From assembly GCA_947252975.1 (NCBI GenBank), contig CAMXWX010000055.1, forward strand, positions 1-6,039: a stretch of 6,039 bases of DNA, given 5' to 3'. Below the pieces are notes generated by a model, which was not told where the DNA came from, did no database searches, and worked only from the letters and a program-made list of their open reading frames with translations. The translations under genes were made by a program, and so were the position numbers. The stretch is from an uncultured Gardnerella sp. GTDB lineage: Bacteria > Actinomycetota > Actinomycetes > Actinomycetales > Bifidobacteriaceae. The first letter of the stretch is position 1. Each line of letters opens with the position of its first letter. This document shows, one piece after another, positions 5,688 through 6,039 of the stretch.

Positions 5688-5765
5688 AAATCACGCTAGA
5701 ATCACGCCTAAATTGCCACCAAATCGCACACAAATCGCTAGTTAAATCACACTAAAATCACATGC
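5688..5765. repeat. Degenerate AAATC repeats with about 11-bp period
   Basis: Seven units of 10-12 bp start at 5688, 5700, 5711, 5721, 5732, 5744 and 5755, most opening with AAATC or AATC followed by AC or GC. They end five bases before the -10 of the plus-strand lipoprotein. The period is close to one DNA helical turn. No spacer structure or perfect repeat of CRISPR type is present. Confidence 0.55.
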
Positions 5766-5769
5766 AAGT

Positions 5770-5775
5770 TATAGT
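5770..5775 (+). promoter_or_regulatory. -10 element of the FKBP-like lipoprotein, possibly leaderless
   Basis: TATAGT matches five of six -10 bases. Only nine bases separate it from the ATG at 5785, so a normal start point would fall at or within a few bases of the start codon. The -35 position is poor (TCACAC at 17 bp). No Shine-Dalgarno sequence lies upstream of the ATG, which agrees with leaderless translation, common in Actinobacteria. Confidence 0.5.
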
Positions 5776-5784
5776 CTTAAACTT

Positions 5785-6039
5785 ATGACAAAAACCAAAT
5801 TAAATTTGACTAAATCACTTATAACTCGAGCAATCTGCGCTGCGAGCGCAATTGCCATGTGCTTTGGATTAGCATCTTGTAGCGCAAACAGCGAGTCAAG
5901 CAATGGCGCAGCAAGTAGCGAAGCAAATGCAGCTGGAATGAGTGTTTTAAGTGGCGTTAAGGCTAGCGGAGCTTTAGGAAAGCAGCCAAAGGTTGAGTTA
6001 ACAGCGCCTATAAACGTTAAGCCAAATTCTTACGCAATT
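5785..6039 (+). CDS. Lipoprotein, probable FKBP-type peptidyl-prolyl isomerase (N-terminal part)
   Basis: Only the first 85 codons are in the window; the frame is open at the right edge. The N-terminus has basic residues, a hydrophobic stretch (about 16-31) and the lipobox LASC, with C32 as the lipidated cysteine. A Ser/Ala/Asn/Gly-rich linker follows to about residue 52. The segment from about 57 on (SGVKASGALGKQPKVELTAP) resembles the start of the mature region of actinobacterial FKBP-type isomerase lipoproteins, where a V-x-G-x-x-G-x-x-P pattern precedes the isomerase domain. No catalytic residue is visible yet, so the product call rests on that short similarity; the lipoprotein call is secure. 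There is no ribosome binding site before the ATG and a -10 element sits just upstream. It is divergent from the membrane-protein operon. Confidence 0.65.
   Translation, partial: MTKTKLNLTKSLITRAICAASAIAMCFGLASCSANSESSNGAASSEANAAGMSVLSGVKASGALGKQPKVELTAPINVKPNSYAI

Larger units (their letters stand above)
5535..5784. other. Divergent intergenic region
   Basis: These 250 bp separate the minus-strand three-gene operon from the plus-strand lipoprotein and must hold both promoters. Visible elements are a perfect inverted repeat at 5553-5567, a weak minus-strand promoter candidate (TTATAA at 5662-5667, 17 bp, TAGAAT at 5639-5644), a run of AAATC-type repeats with roughly 11-bp spacing (5688-5765), and a plus-strand -10 at 5770-5775. 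I see no RNA gene or open frame with a credible start. Confidence 0.7.

Noticed and set aside
5688..5765. CRISPR-like array
   Set aside because: The units are 10-12 bp, degenerate and without spacers.

Overview
The window looks like chromosomal core sequence from a low-GC member of the Bifidobacteriaceae, most plausibly Gardnerella or a close relative. Three things point there: the actinobacterial-type initiator tRNA (C1-U72 mismatch, CCA not encoded), the form of the ATP synthase a subunit, and the A+T-rich DNA combined with Actinobacteria-like lipoproteins and a thioredoxin-like/TPR protein. This assignment is inferred from sequence character, not from a database match. I see no mobile element, CRISPR array, phage gene, toxin-antitoxin pair or recognisable defence system.

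Layout. Positions 1-98 (read on the minus strand) are the atpB-atpE spacer. They hold a 10-bp tandem repeat and, at the very edge, the Shine-Dalgarno sequence of the next gene, presumably atpE. atpB (minus, 99-959) encodes the F0 a subunit and has a perfect AAGGAGG. Positions 960-1328 contain no gene; they carry an extended -10 promoter candidate for the atp operon on the minus strand and a promoter for the initiator tRNA on the plus strand. tRNA-fMet lies at 1329-1402 (plus), followed by a strong intrinsic terminator.

Three minus-strand genes come next and are transcribed toward the tRNA. They run from a two-pass membrane protein with a long, cationic, low-complexity cytoplasmic tail (5534-3636), through a lipoprotein 21 bp downstream (3614-2595), to a thioredoxin-like/TPR protein 75 bp further on (2519-1500). 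No terminator is visible between them, so they are probably an operon. A 250-bp divergent region (5535-5784) separates this operon from the N-terminal part of a plus-strand lipoprotein (5785 to the right edge), probably an FKBP-type peptidyl-prolyl isomerase.

How they may work together. The atpB end belongs to the housekeeping energy operon. The other half encodes envelope or folding proteins: two lipoproteins, a two-pass membrane protein and a redox-dead thioredoxin-like/TPR protein that probably works through protein-protein contacts. A shared role in envelope or secreted-protein folding is a reasonable guess from the neighbourhood but is not shown by any motif. The membrane protein and the lipoprotein at 2595-3614 are not families I recognise.

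I chose starts different from the longest open frames for two genes. In both, the longest frame begins at a TTG with no usable ribosome binding site, while an ATG just downstream has a purine-rich site at normal or near-normal spacing.
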